Shown here piece by piece: positions 12,401 to 27,400 of a stretch of 64,000 nt of DNA. Below the pieces are notes generated by a model, which saw only the letters and a program-made list of their open reading frames with translations, was not told the origin of the DNA and did no database searches. The DNA lies in assembly GCF_003725335.1 (NCBI RefSeq), contig NZ_QIBY01000010.1, forward strand, positions 17,783-81,782, in the 5' to 3' direction. This DNA comes from Parvibacter caecicola (GTDB lineage Bacteria > Actinomycetota > Coriobacteriia > Coriobacteriales > Eggerthellaceae). The stretch's first letter is position 1, and the number at the start of each line of letters is the position of its first letter. The position numbers and the translations under genes were made by a program.

Positions 12401-15400
12401 TGCAGCATGTGGACGGCCGCTTCACCGTGGGCAAGGGCCAACGCATCGTGGGCTGGGAAGTGCTGCGCGAAGTGGGCGATGACGGCACGTCTGTTGTGGC
12501 AAAGAACACGGTGGGCACCCACAATAGTGATGGTAGCGCCATCGAAGGCGGCTTGGCTTCTACTGTAACTGCAACGCTGCTGGGCGAAGGCAATGCCGTA
12601 ACTTTGACCAACGCCCCCGCTTCCACTGACCTTTCCAAGGTAACCAAGGAAAGTGGCAGCAAGCTGATGCCGCAAGTGGTGGCCACCAACGTGAGCGACG
12701 CTTACAAGCAGCTGAAGGATGCCGGCTTCGATGTAACCATCATGTACATCAGCAACGTGGCCCTCATCCCCGCCAGCTACACCAACACCTACGCCCGCGG
12801 CCAGAACGGCACCGCGGCGGCGTCCGAAGAGGGCGCCGACGACGGGGAGGCCGACCCAGCCCCCGCTGCTGCCATTCCCGCCACCGGTACCGTGGTGGGC
12901 CAGAGCGTGCCCTTCAACCAGCAGACGCCGGTGGGTGCCGAAGTGGTGCTGACGGTGTTCAACGCCCCGGTGATGGGCGAAGACGGTGTTACCCCCGAGG
13001 ACGGCACCGTGCTGGTGCCCGACGTGTCCAGCACCAACCCGGCCCAGGCCGATGCGGTGAAGACGCTGGAGGCCGCCAACTTCAACGTGGCCATCAACAC
13101 CATTAACTACGGCGACGCCGCCTACGACCAAGCGCTGGCCGGCAAGGTGGTGGCCCAGAACGTTGCTGCCGGCACCTATGCCAGCAGCAACCGCATCGCC
13201 ATCGACGTGATGGGCCCGGCGCCGTTTGCCGCGCCCGCCATGGTAGGGGCCGCTGTGCCCGCCATCGCTCAGCAGTTGGCCGCTGCCGGCTGCAAGGTTA
13301 ACGTGCAGGTGAAGGCGGAAGAGTACGAGGCCGACGGCACCACCGTGGTTGACGCCGCCAACTTGGGCAAGATCATCTCGGCCCAGGCCGAAGACGGCAC
13401 CGACATCGACGCCGGCACGGCACTGGTGCCCGGCACCGTGGTGAACCTGGTGGTGTACGGCCAGGCGGACGCCTGGGGCAAGGGCAACGCCAACGTGCCC
13501 AGCGTGATGCGCCAGACCGAGGCCCAGGCGGTGGAGAACCTGAAGGCCGCCGGCTGGAACGTAACCGTGCAGTACGCCGGCATGGACGACGAGGGCAATC
13601 CGCTTGAGGGCATGGGTTCCACCACCCAGCTGGGCACCGTTATCGCCCAGAGCGTGGAGGCCGGCGCCGAGGCGGTGGAGAGCAACAACATCACCATCAC
13701 GGTGTTCGGCAACAGCAGCAACCAGGGTCAGACGGAGGCTTCCTCCGCCGAACTGGAAGGCGCCGCCAACAACCGCACCATCATCTTCTCGGTGGGCAAG
13801 AAAAACACCGGCCTGCGGCTGGATGACTACAGCTACTTCGACACCCTGATCCGCAAGGGCGAAGGGGTGTACATCCGCGTCATCACCCAGATGACCGACG
13901 AGCTGCAAACCAACCCGGATGCGCTTACCTACAACACCATCTCCAACCTGGCCTTCAACGGCAACGACGATCGCCCCTCCTACAGCGCTCAAAGCGTTCG
14001 TGCCACCTTCACCACCACGGCGGCGCCGCTGCACGGCTACAGCCAGTACTATGTGGGCAACAAGCGCTCGCTGCTGAACGACAGCAACGGCAACCCCTAT
14101 TACAGTGACCAATATGGCACCAAGGGTGATGAGGGCCGCGCCACCATCTACAAGTATCACGAGATGCTGGACAACAATACCAGCAAGCTGAACCCCGGCG
14201 CCGATCTCACCGGCCGCGAGCAGTATGGCGCGCGCCAAACTTCCACCCTGTCCTTCTACAACCACACTGCCGACGTGAACTCGTTCCGCTACGGCGAAGG
14301 CGAGCGCTGGGCCAACTATGTGAACCACTACAACACCGAAGCCCGCATCGTGGCCTTCAACCCGGAGGTGAGCCGCACTCGCAGCAGCAGCGCCAACCAG
14401 GACGGCAATCCGGTACGGGTGCTGGTGGGCCGCAACCAGGCGGGCAAAGACCACAACGTGGGAGCCCTGCGCAACCCCACCTGGCACACCGCCGACGTGA
14501 CGGTTACGGTGAACTTCACCGACGGCTGGGACACTGTGAACCAGGTGCCTACTGGCACCCGCATCTTCGAGGTGACCGGCAACAACATCGCCTACCCCGA
14601 GAACATGCCCCGCAACGACCAGTCGCTGGCCAGCGATGAGGCGGACGTGCGCCAGCTGGGCCGCAAGCATGTGGAAATCGAGTACTACATTCCTAGCTAC
14701 AACAACAGCCAGGGCGGCTGGCTGAAGGAAGACGGCTACCAAACCGCCTCCGGCAAGTACACCGTGGACGGCCAGGACACCTACACCGACGCCGACGGCA
14801 ACGTGGTGGATTCCGCCGAATCGAACCACGAGCTGAGCGACTACATGGCCACCCGTCCCAACGCCATCGAGGGCGTGGAGCACGGCGTGAACATCAACCT
14901 GTACCGCGAAGCCACTGCCATGCGCTGGACCTACTACGACGTGCCCGCTACCTTGAACGGCACCACCCCGTTCGAGCTGGGCGTGGTGAAGCTGGAAGGT
15001 GTGGGCCGCTACACCGACATGCGCCTCACCCAGAAAGACCTGATGAACGGCACCTACGAGGATGCCAAGAACTGGATTGAGCGCAACCTCACCATGGACG
15101 TGGCCTATACCCACTACCACAACGAGGACACCGTTCTGGACTTCAAGGGCAACCCCGGCACCCTCACCACCGGCGCCCCGCTGTACGACGAAGCTGCCGG
15201 CGACCACAACGCCAGCAGCATCACGCTGCCGGGCCGCGAGGCCTTCGACGCCGCCACCACCAACACCACCACGGTGACCCATGGCGAGTGGCGCACCAAG
15301 CAGAACGCCTACGACGTAACCGACAGCCCGCTGAGGGTGTACCGCCGCATTCCCAATGCCCAGTACCAAACCCAGGTGTTCCAAACGCGCGACCAGGCCA

Positions 15401-18400
15401 TGGCCCGCTACGACGAGAACGCCGCCCAGAAGATCGGCTACGTGCCCGGCGAAGTGTTCTGGTACAAGGACACCCTGGTGAACGCCCGTTTGGCCAGCAA
15501 GGGCTCGAACCCGGCGGTTACCGTGGGTTCGTTCCGCCAAACTGCCCCCGGCACCTACCAGAACACCAACCAGCGGGTGAACAGCTCGTCCTCCAGCATG
15601 AGCGTGCGCTTCAGCGTGTACGAGACCACCAACTTCACCTTCAACTTCAGCGTGAGCAGCGAGGGTTGCTGCGACTACATTTACGTGCAGGCCTACAAAG
15701 ACGGCGTGTATCAGCGCAACTACGGCAATTGGGGCGGCAGCTACACTAATGCCACCTTCAATTCCGGCAATCTTGCGCCGGGCAACTGGCAGTTCAATAT
15801 TGTGTATCGCAAGGACGGGTCGGTGCATTCCGGTTCCGATACCGCCACCATTTGGAACCTCAACGTGGGCGGCAGCAGCGGCGATCTTGCTGCCGACGCC
15901 GACACCCAGGCGGCGCTGCGCAACAGCGTGTCGGTTGTGGGAACTCAGGAAGAGGGCGCCGGCGAGAGCGAGATTTACAATCCGGTGTTCTACGAGCGCA
16001 TTCCCACCAAGTACCTGAAGTCGGCCGTGGAGGCCGCCAACTACAAGGGCATGGCCGAAGACGGCACCGACATCATGATGGGCGGTACTTACAAAGACTT
16101 CGAAGGGGTGAGCGATCGCTACGAAGCCTACAACGGCACCGATGGCGCCGACATCGACGAAACTTACCTGGAAGCGGCGCTTCTGGGCAACATCCGCTGG
16201 TACGACTTCGATGGCAAAGACGTTACCGCTGACCGTACCCGTGGTCTGAAGCTTAAGGTGACCAAGGTTTCCAAAGAGGAGGCCCAGGACACCGGCGGCG
16301 CCATGACCGTGGCTTCGCAGGAAACCTACCGCTGCGATTACCCGAACTACAGCTATGGCCGCGCCTATGCCGACATTAACCCGGCCGAAAGCTCGCACGA
16401 TACTGACTTCACCCTGTTCAAGATTGAGTTCGTGCGCGACGACGAGTCCATCGCCTATGACAAGTTCGTGAACGGCTACACCGCCGAAGACGGTACCGTG
16501 ATCAGCGGCAAGGACATCAACAATCCCACCGAGAACCGCGTGGTGATTGCTGACGACCAGGCCACCGGCAACGTGGACGGCAGCGCCACCTCGCTTACCT
16601 CCGGCAAGCACCTGGCAAACGAGCTGGGCACCGGCTCGAAGCTTTCCACCGAACACACCAAGCTGCGTCCCACCGACCGCCCCGACTCCGGTTCGGCGGT
16701 TATGGAAGTGGGCGACGTGCTGGAGATTTCCTTCCCCGTGCGCGCCGCTACCGAAGACCTGCCCCAGGTGTACGTGGACATGGACGCCTCCGACAGCACC
16801 GCCAAGAACGCCGACGGCTCCGCCAACACCGCCGGCATCGAGCCCGGCTTCTTCCCGCGCTTCGGCGAGTTCTACTACAGCTACTACCACTTGCACTGCG
16901 GTCATCCGGACTGCAACAGCGCCAATAGCAACTTCCTGAACCCGGCCTACGGTTCCACCAGCTTCAGCACCGGCCTGGTGCAGGGCACCACTCGCGTGTA
17001 CAACCAGAACCAGTTGCTGGACCTGAATTACCTGTTGCATGAGAGCGCCTTCAGTGCCGATAAGGCCAAGCACGTGGATGCTTGGAAGATGTTCTACAAC
17101 GCTTACAGCTTTATCCCGGGCACCTCGAACAACAACAAGGCCACGGGCCCCATCTCCCAGAACAGCGCTCCCAACAGCAGTTACGACTACGGTACCAGTG
17201 GCAGCAATGGCGTGTTCTACGATGCCGACAACCAAACTGCCAACACCAAGCAGAAGGTGTCTTACAAGATTACTACCGAGCCCCTGCTGATGGGTCAGCG
17301 CACCGAGCTGCCCGATTACACCTTCGTGACGGTGAATCAAACCGGCAGCGGCTATACCAACTACATCCGCGACTACTTCAAGTTCGTCACCGGCCCGCGC
17401 GCCAAGGAAGCCTCCACCTACACCACCGAGGTAACCGGCGAAGACGGCGCTACCGCCACCGAGGAAACCCGCGTGTCAGGCACGCCGCTTATCTGGGCCC
17501 AGAGCCGCTTGCACCTGCAGAAGGCGTGGCTGGCCACTTCTTCGGAAATTGTGAGCGACTTTGACGACCGCGCCGTTACCGGCGAAGCTCCGAAGGATTA
17601 CCAGGCAGCCCGCAGCTACAGCCTGTTCAACGCCCAGAACGGCGTTTCGGCCCCGCTGTACGATGTGAACTACAACTGGTGGGTGCGGGACACCAACCAC
17701 GGCGGCACCAGCAACACCGTTAACAACTACAACGCCCGTAACATCACCCAGGGTACCTATACGGCCGCGCTGGAGTACGGCCAGGAGTACACCTCCCAGC
17801 TGACCGCCTACAACTACGGCGACCGCAACCTGGACGGTGTTACTTTCACCTACGTGATGCCCCGCGGCGCCGAGCCGGTGCTGGACGACGAGGGCAACGT
17901 GCAGCTGAGCGCCATGTTGTTGAAGGCGGTGAACGGCGCGGTGTCTGGCGCCAACAATGCTGCTGCCCCTTATGTGGACGAGGACTACGCTTCAATCCCG
18001 GCCGAGCTGATTGATGTGGAAATTCTGCAAACCCCCTATGGCGAGAACCATGGCTATGAAGCGGTGAGCACCCACCAAGACCCGGCCCGTTACTTCATTG
18101 GCAACACCCGTCAGAGCGGTGTGACCGACTTCTCCTCTGCCATGACCGGCGAGGGGGCGGGCTTGGCGCTGCTGGGCAGCTACAGCCAGGTGGCGGCCAC
18201 CGCTGACGGTGCCCCCGGCACCGACGCTCGCGACGATGAGGGCCGCATTGTGGCCGACCGCAGCAAAATGACCGGCTACAACTACGTGACCAGCAGCCAG
18301 CCTTGGGTGCTGCGCATCACCGTGAAACAAGATTTGGGCAAATGGTACGGCCGCAATGTTGACAACCAAGTGACCAACGCCGCCGACCCCGACCCCTCCG

Positions 18401-21400
18401 ATATGACCGACTGCTACGTGAACGGCGGCTACAAGCTGAAGGTTAACCTGCGCAGCCGCATCTTCGGTAACAACGAGAGCGAAGACTGGTATGACCGTCT
18501 GCTTACCGCCCCGTGGGACGACCTGAGTCGCATCGATTACGTGGGCGGCGAGGCCACTGGCACTGGTCACGTGGCCGGCGGTGGCGATTTTGGCAACGAA
18601 GAAACCGAAGTGGACAAGACGGTAGGGGTAGACCTGCCTGACGTTACCGGCATGAAGCTGGAAGACGCTCTGGCGCTGCTGGAGTCTCACGGCTTCAAGG
18701 TAAACGTGAAGTACGGCGCCAAAGTGGAGAATGAAGCCGGCGACCGCGAAGTGTATGTGAACTTCAACGCTGCTGGCGGCGAGGGCACTGTGGATATGGT
18801 GACCGTGGTGCTGGAAGGCGAAGAGGTAACCGGCCTGGCCACCATGCCGGAGAACAGCTTCACCCGCGACGGCTACGTGTTTGCCGGCTGGGCCACCACC
18901 CCCGAGATGCAGGAAGGGGAAACCCTGCTGCAGCCGGGCGACACCATGGAGGTGACCTTCGACGAGGATTCCTTCGACAACAGCTACATCATGTACGCCC
19001 GTTGGTCCGACAGCCTGATTTACGACGGCAACGGCACCGATGTTCAGGGCACAATGGATCCCACGCTGGGCATGGGCACCGGCAAAGCGGTGGTAGCCGC
19101 CAACGGCTTCACCCGCCCCGGCTACGTGTTTGACGGCTGGAACACCGCCATCGACGGCACCGGCACCGCCTACGAGGTGGGCGCCGAGTACGAACTGGAC
19201 GCCGACGTGGTGGATACCCTGTACGCCCAGTGGCGCAAGTGCCTGAGCTACGACGCCAACGGCGAGGGCGCCACTCAGGTGATGGCTCCCACCCCCGTGG
19301 CCGATGGCGAAACCGACGTGGTGGTGGCCGATGACGGCTTTGGCCGCCCCGGCTACGTGTTCCTGGGTTGGAACACCGAGGCCGACGGCAGCGGCACCGC
19401 CTATCAGCCCGGCGACAACTACACCCTCACCAGCGGCGTGGACGTGCTGTACGCCCAGTGGCGCGCCTTCCAGGGTGTGGGCAAGCTCACCTTCGACGGC
19501 AATGCCTACCAGGTGGATGAGAACGGCCAGCCGGTGGTGGACGCCGACGGCAACCCCGTGCCCGAGTTCACCGGCAACACCGCCGACGTCACCGGCGAGA
19601 ACGGCTTTGCCGTAGAAGTGCCCGACTGCAGCTTCACTCGCAAGGGCTACGACTTCAGCGGCTGGAACACCGCCGCCGATGGCACCGGCCGCGCCTACCT
19701 GGCGGGCCAGGAGTTCGTGCTTTCCACCGATGCTGATGTGGTGGATACCCTGTACGCCACCTGGACGGTGAAGACCATCACCCCCACCTACGACGGCAAC
19801 GCCTACGAAACCGACGAGGCCGGCAACTTCGTGCTGGATACCGACGGCAACAAGATCCCCGAGTTCACCGGCAGCGTGCCCACTAGCCCCTCGGTGGCCT
19901 TTGGCGGTCAAGTGGTGGTGTTCGTGAACAACCTGCAGCGGGTGGGCTACAGCCCCAACGGCTGGAACACCGCCGCTGACGGCAGCGGCACCAGCTATCG
20001 CGTGGACGACATGATGCCCATCACCGAAGAGGAGATCACCCTCTACGCCCAGTGGGCCCCCAATACCGTGACCCTCGCCTTCGACGCCAACGGCGCCGCG
20101 GGCACCACGCCGGCGGCGGTTACCGGTCTGTTCGACGTGGCGGTGGCCCTGCCGGACGGCACCGGCCTCACCGCGCCGGAAGGCACCGTGTTCAACGGCT
20201 GGTACGCCCTGCGCGACGTGACCGGCGACGACGGTTCCACCACCCAGGAGAAGGTGTACTTCAAGGCGGGCGACGAGTTCCGCCACTTCGCTGACGGCAC
20301 CACCACCCTCTACGCCAACTGGGCCGACCCGGCCGACGTGGAAGAGGGCGACGACGTCGAGCAGGCCAGCCTGTTCAGCGGCGAGATGATGAACCCCACC
20401 AGCCTGATGATGATGGCCAACGGCTTCTTCCGTAGCCTGCAGGCCGCGGCCGAGAGCGGCCAGGAGGAAACGGTGGAAGAGGCCAGCGAGCAGCCGGCCA
20501 TCGACCTTTCCACCGCCACCCTGGGCGACAAGCGCGCCGCGCCGCGCAAGGCCACCTACTCCAACCTGCCGCTGGGATCCATGCCGCCCGAGTCTTTGTT
20601 GGGCATGGCTTCCCCCGAGGCGGGCCTGGCGGCTTCGCCGGCTTCGCTGGTGGCCACCGCCGACGAAGGCGCCGGCGACGGCACCGAGGGCGACGGCACC
20701 GAGGGCGACGGCTCTGGCGACGGCAGCGGCGATGGCAGTGGCGATGGCAGCGGTGACGGTTCCGGCGACGGTACCGATCCCGAGCCTCCGGCCGACGACG
20801 TCATCGTGTGGGAAGAGGGCATGGTAGTAAGCTCTGTGCCTCCGGCCACCACGGCTGCCCCCGTGCCCGGCACCGAGGACGAGTACTATCCCTACCAGGG
20901 CATGGAAGTTACCCTGAACGTGTACGGCAAGGCCCCCGAGTCGGCCATGGGCACCCTGCCCAAGATGGTGGACCGCAACTTCAAGGTGGTGCGCACCGCC
21001 CTGCAGAACGCTGGCTTCACCGTAGTGCCCGTATATGACGAAACTGCTACCGGCACCACCGCCGGCAACATCGCCCGCGCCTACCGCATGGGCACCGCCG
21101 GCGAGCGCGACGTGGCCGAAGGCGAGCGCCTGCAGCTGGGCACCACCATCTACCTGGTGGTGGCCGGCGCCGAGCCGGTGAACACCGAAGGCGACAAAGA
21201 GCCCTACCTGTCCAGCGCCTACTACTCCATCATGGACGTTGACCACTACGAGGGCGGCAGCGCCCGCGGCATCGCCAACGCGCAGCTGAACAGCTCGGGC
21301 CGCGCCCAGAACATCGAGCCCTACGGCATGGACTTCGACTGGACGCTGATCGGCGGCAACGTGGGCGCCCACTGCCCCGAGTACCAAACCGCCTACGGCA

Positions 21401-24400
21401 GCCCCCACATGCCGGCGGTGAAGGGCTACACCGTGTTGAACAACAAGGTGATGACCGCCCTGAACTCCGTTGACCGCACGGGCGACGAGCCGGTGCTGGG
21501 CGACGTGAGCGCCACTGACGTGATGGGCCTGCGGGTGGAAGACGCCCAGCAGATCGACTGGAACAGCGCCGACAAGGGCGTGTACGGCGGCGCCACCAAC
21601 ACCATCAACGGTGCCACCGCCAACGGCAACAAGGTGCTGTACGCCGAAACTGGCACCAACGCCATCCAGCGCAAGCCGCTGGTGCGCACCTGGCACACCG
21701 TCTCCTCCTACGCCGAGGGCAATGGCCAGATGAGCGACCCGGAGGAGCGCGACAACGAGCTGTACTTCATCGACAGCGAAAGCGACGTGCGCCAGCTGAA
21801 TGTGCATGTGGAGAATCGCTACTGGCTGAACGACCAGCCCTACACCTGGGCCACCAACACCAGCTACAGCGGTAACTGGCAGAACGCCGTTTCCAACAGC
21901 AAGTACTCCAACAACTACGCCACCGATGGCGGCCAGAAGGGCACCCTGGTGCTGCCTATGGTTACCGTGGTGCTGCCCTACGGCGTGGCCCCCTACGACA
22001 GCGAAACCGGCCAGCCCTACAGTGGCGACGGCAGCACTGTTGAGGTGAAGCCCGACGACTGGGGCCTGTCCGTTCAAAACAGTGTGGACGCCAGCAACTA
22101 CAGCGCCGCCAAAGAGGCCGCCGCCAGCAAGGATGTGGATTACCGCAAGTCCAACTGGAAGGTGACCAGCACCTACGAAAACGTGTCCACCGACTCCGGC
22201 GTGGTGGAGAAGCGCTATGTGGTGCGCTTCGAGCCCACCGCCACCGGCCTGAACGAGGCGGGCGACCTCATCACCGCCATCAAGAACAACGACCTGGACA
22301 TCTTCAAGCTGAACATCGTCACCCATGCTGAGCCCAAGCTGGGGCTGGACCCGGCCATGTATCGCAGCTACGACAACATCCGCACCTACGTCACCAGCAA
22401 GATGATCGGCTACAAGTTCCTCACCGATCAGTCCATCAAGCTGCAGAACGTGGCGGATGGCGCCTACAGCGCCCGCACCGCTGCCGCTGCCAGCAAGCAA
22501 GGGCAGAACCCCTTCTATGTGGGTGCCCCCATGGCCCTTACCATGGAGGAGAACCGCACCTGGCAGATGTACCACTACAACAACAACGGCACCTACGGCA
22601 ACTGGGCCAATGCCATTGCCGAGTACAAGGGCCACAGCCAGGACCTGCGCCTGGATTCCACCTACAACACCTTCAGCACCTATGCCCGCAACGGCAGCGG
22701 CTCCTGGGCCAGCTATTACAATACCTATAATTACGCAAAGGCCGCGTGGCTGCCCACCACCAGCAAGACACTGCCGCTGGCCACTGCCGCCGATCGTGCC
22801 AACCGCCTGCTGAGCACCACCTATCGATCCCAGGCGAATGGCACTACTACGGTGGAATCCCAGAAGGCCTTCAACACCAACCACGACAGCGGCCAGAACA
22901 CCACCGAGAAGGTGCCCACCAACAGCCTCATTGGCTTCAACGGCACCTACACCGAGAACACCGGCACCATCCGCGTGCCCAGCTGCGCCAACAACAACAC
23001 GGTGCTGAACCTGGGCCTGGCCGGCGCCGCCTCCATCACCACCAACGGCCAAACCCTCACCCAGGGCCAGGGCCTGCTGGTGGGCGACTACGACTTCGCC
23101 TCCACCCGCTACGGCCTGTCCGAGCAAACCACCGCCCTGCTGAACGCCAACACCATTATCGGCAGCAACGGCCAGGTGGAAAACGGCAGCGCCACCACCA
23201 CCCTTGCCGAGCGCTTCGTGGACAACGGCCGCGCCAGCGAGGCGGCGGTGCACACCGACATGGGCGTGTTCTCCACGGTGAAGCTGCGGGTGAAGCAGCC
23301 CACCCTCACTGTGGAATACGAAGTGGAAGCCAACCCGGTGAACCGTCCCACCGACAGCGACGATCCCAGCCATGTGGTAACCGACGAGCCGGGCACCACC
23401 ACTACCGGCGCCGGTGCCAAGCCGGGCGACATCATCAACACCGATGGCTCGGTTATCAAGGGCGCCACGTCGTCTACCAGCGGCAACGTTACCACCACTA
23501 CCCGTAAGAAGCTTTCCACCCGCGGTGAGGTGAACGGCGCCAAGCCGCTGATCGAGGTGAACCAGTACACCTACGCCACCGGCAGCAACCAAACCCTTTC
23601 CAACCCCGGCCGCGGCACCAACTACGTGACCGCCAACCTGGGTAGCAAGTCCACCATGGTGGAATACAGCGACACCGACATCCAGTACAAGGTGCAGGAC
23701 GCCACCCGCGGCATTTCCGCCGACGGCAAGTGGGTGTACCTGATCCTGAACCAGTACCAGAGCGATCCCGTCTACGGCGATCCGGCCGACCCCACCAAGA
23801 TCACCGGCTACAACACCTACACCAAGTTCAGCCTGGAGCGCACCTACAAGCGCGACCCGCTGACCGGCGCGGTATACGGCTGGGATTCCACCTTGTACAG
23901 CCTGGACGGCGGCCAGAAGAAGGACGAGAACGGCAACCCTGTGGTGGACGACGAGGGCAATCCGGTGCGCGAGAACGGTACCTTCCGCCTGGTGGCCACC
24001 GAGCACTACGACTCCCGCGTGCCCGCCACCATCACCCAAGATGACGGTACCGTGATCGACTCCTTCAAGACTGAGCGCTGGGTATACGCCTACAACGCCG
24101 ACGGCACCGTGGCCCGCACCCTGAACAACATCTCGCTGGACCAGGCGGCCCGCGGCGATTACCGCGGCACCGGTAACCCGGTGCATGAGAATTGGCGCTA
24201 CGACACCGAGATGGTGGCCAACTTCAATGACCACAATAACTGGGTTCTGCACGAGACCATCTTCCTGGCTTCCGAGACCAAGGACGCCTGGCAGTACAAC
24301 GAGAACCCCTGGTTCGCCGCCACCGTCACCAACAAGTCCACCAAGGATGACCCGGCCACCAAGGGCAACCTGAAGCACGCCAAGCTGGTGTTCTCGATGC

Positions 24401-27400
24401 ACCTGCCGCGCCAGGTTACCTTCTACGATGGCGCCAAGCTGACCGATAACGAAGAGTGGGCCGAGCGTTACCCCACCACCTACAAGTACATCGGCGACTA
24501 CGAGGGCGACGAGTACCCGTTCTACGTGGAGCGGGTGTACAAGGACCGCCTGGGCACCACCGCCGACCTGGCGGCAGGGGAGTGGGTCGCCGACAAGGAG
24601 GGCAACCTGGTGCCCGGCGCCACCACCGCCGATAAGAAGAAGGGCGAAGGCGTGATGAAGACCGAGCGCCTCACGCCTAAGCAACTGATCGAGGCCGGCT
24701 GGACGGTGAAGATCGCCTACGGCGACAGCTCCATGCCGCAGCCGGATTGGGGCACTAACGATTTCGCCGCGCTGGGTCAGGGCAACGCTGCCAACAGCAA
24801 CTACGCCAAGCCCGACGCCGACGACCCCGAGGACGTAGTGCCCGCCGACACCCCCACCATCAAAGGCAAAGACCATGACGGCGAAGTGGTGGTGTTCGAG
24901 TTGGCCGCCCCTGACGACGCCACCGACGAGGAATTCCTGAAGTACGAAGCGCTGATCAACGCCTACTATGCCGGCGTGCACGCCAACGGCTATTTGGGCT
25001 ACGGCGATTCGCTAACCCTGAAGCTGAAGACCCGCTTGGACAACCTGGGCAGTGAAGATACCGCCCTGGATGCTTCTATGTTCGATGCAGAGGGCAAGCT
25101 GCTTTCCTACAAAGACCAGCTGAAGAACATCGCCGCTTGGGACAGCGACAACGCTTCGGTGTACATTACCGCCCATGCTACCGATTTGGAGTGGATGGAA
25201 GATCCGCTGGACTTGGCCAACCTGCTGGCCAAGCCCGAGAAGGGCTGGCTGCACACCTTCACCGGCGACGTGGAAATTCCCGAGGGCGTTACCCCCATCG
25301 AGGGCGTGCTGGAGAAGGGCGATACCCGCGAGGGCTGGTGGACCACCGGCATCGACGTGACGGTTGACCCGGATGATGCCAACGACACTATTCCCGGCAC
25401 CCCCATCAAGGTGGAGAACTCCACCAAGGAAGTGGAGAAGGACAACTACATCACCGACAAGGACGGCAACCAGGTTATCGACCCCGATAACCCCACCGTC
25501 ACCGAAACCGTGGCCACCCGCGTGGTGAAGGGCACCGTTACCAAAAACGGCAAGACGCTGCCGTTGCGGGGCATGAAGGCCAAGACGCCGCACGACTGGA
25601 ATCCGGTAGTGGGCATGCAGTTCAACGTGCAGTCGGTAAGCCGCTTCTACCGTGAGGGCATTTTGGCGGAAGACGTGTTCAGCGCCGACGGCAGCGAGCG
25701 GGCCGACTACGACCTGGACGGCTCGGTGAACGAAACCACCGTGCCGCCCACCGCTACCAACTACGACGACCTGTATGTGGCGGCTGAAACGGGCAGCTTC
25801 CGCATCCGCAAGCCCATGACCTCGGTTCGCGCCGACACCGCCAAGCTGCGCAAGCTGCTGGCCAACAACGACATGGGCATCTTCGTGGCCGGCGATGTGG
25901 CCAATAAGGGCGAGAACGACTTCTACATCACCCAGGCCATCAACACCGGCGGCGCGGTGAACAGCTTCATCGTGGATTGGCAGGTGCCCTACTGGGCCAC
26001 GCTGGAGGGTACCGTTCTGGATGCCCCGCTGGAGAGCCCCACCATGGCGGTGGGCCGCGTTGACTCGCTGATTTCCAGCATCTCCACCGGCGTGTGGGAG
26101 ATTCCCGGCGCCGAGTACAGCTGCGCCTACAACTACATCTACGAAGGCAAGAACGAAGACGTGACTGCCGAGCTGACTGAGAACGGCTCCATCACTCGCA
26201 CTGAGAAGCGCACCGAAATTGAGTTCGGCAAGCCGGTGGACAAGATGGTGGCCATCACCTACACCCTCGACAGCAACGGCAACGTGCTGGACGAGAACGG
26301 CAAGGTGACCAGCAACTTCAAGGTTACCCGCACCGCCCAGAACGAGGCGGCGAGGGAAGAGCAAGACTTCCGTGTGTTCATGTTCGTGCGCCTGGCCGCC
26401 AACGACCGCACCGTGGCCGGCAATGGCTATGTGGAGCAGAACGGCACCGAGTACCAAGACGAAGAGAACTACGCGCTGGCCGGCACCGACGCCGATCGCG
26501 ACTACTTCTACGGTGAGGATGACTACGACGGCATAGGCGATTCCACCGACTACAACACTGCCGACAGCAGCAGCGCCATGTGGGTGGCCATCGGCGACAA
26601 GACCGGTTACGCCATCTCCGACAAGACTAACGTGACGCTGCATGCGGCCGACTTCATGCGCAACTATCCGCAGTACCAGGCCAAGCAGATTCGTTGGGTT
26701 ATCAAAGCAGTGCCGAAGGGCGCCACCGTGAATAACGACACCCTGGCCACTAAGAAGGGTGTGCCCACCGGCTTCCGCCTGGCGGTAGACGCCATGCTGG
26801 ACGACGGCAACCCCGACCATGCCGCTTACACCGAGGGCATCCAGGAAGCCGATGATCTGGACCCGCTGCGCATGAACAGCGGCTGGAGCTGGAACTGGAA
26901 CTTCGACGGCACCCCGCAGCTGGACAAGAACGGCAACGTGCTGCTGAACAGCGAAACTTTCATCCATGAGGGCATGACCACCAATGCTCCGAAGATCTGC
27001 TTCAACACCTCGGTGAAGAACAGCCCCACCATCGGCCAGGCTTCCCGTCTGGGCGAAAAGGCCTTCCAGGCGGCGCTGCAAACCGGCGGCGTGGTGGGCG
27101 TGCCCACCACCGTGCCCAACGTGATTGGCCAAACTCTCGATATCGCCAAGAGCATGCTGAACGAGGTGGGCCTGGCCATCCAAGAGGTGTACAACGCCGA
27201 CGACAAGGATGAGAGCCGCAAGGGCACCGCCACCCGCATGTACCGCATGGAGAACGTGAACGGCGTGGATCGCGAGCGCGCTGTGAGCCCCGGCGACGAG
27301 CTGCCTTCCGGCACCATCGTGTATGTGGTGTTTGCCGGCGAAGCCCCGATGAACACAGGGTCCTCCAACGCCATGGCCACGGTGCACCTGAACCATTTTG

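Noticed and set aside
20668..20778. Short tandem DNA repeat considered as CRISPR or a phase-variation tract
   Set aside because: There are no spacers, it lies in frame inside the gene, and the synonymous codons vary between units, so it encodes a peptide linker.
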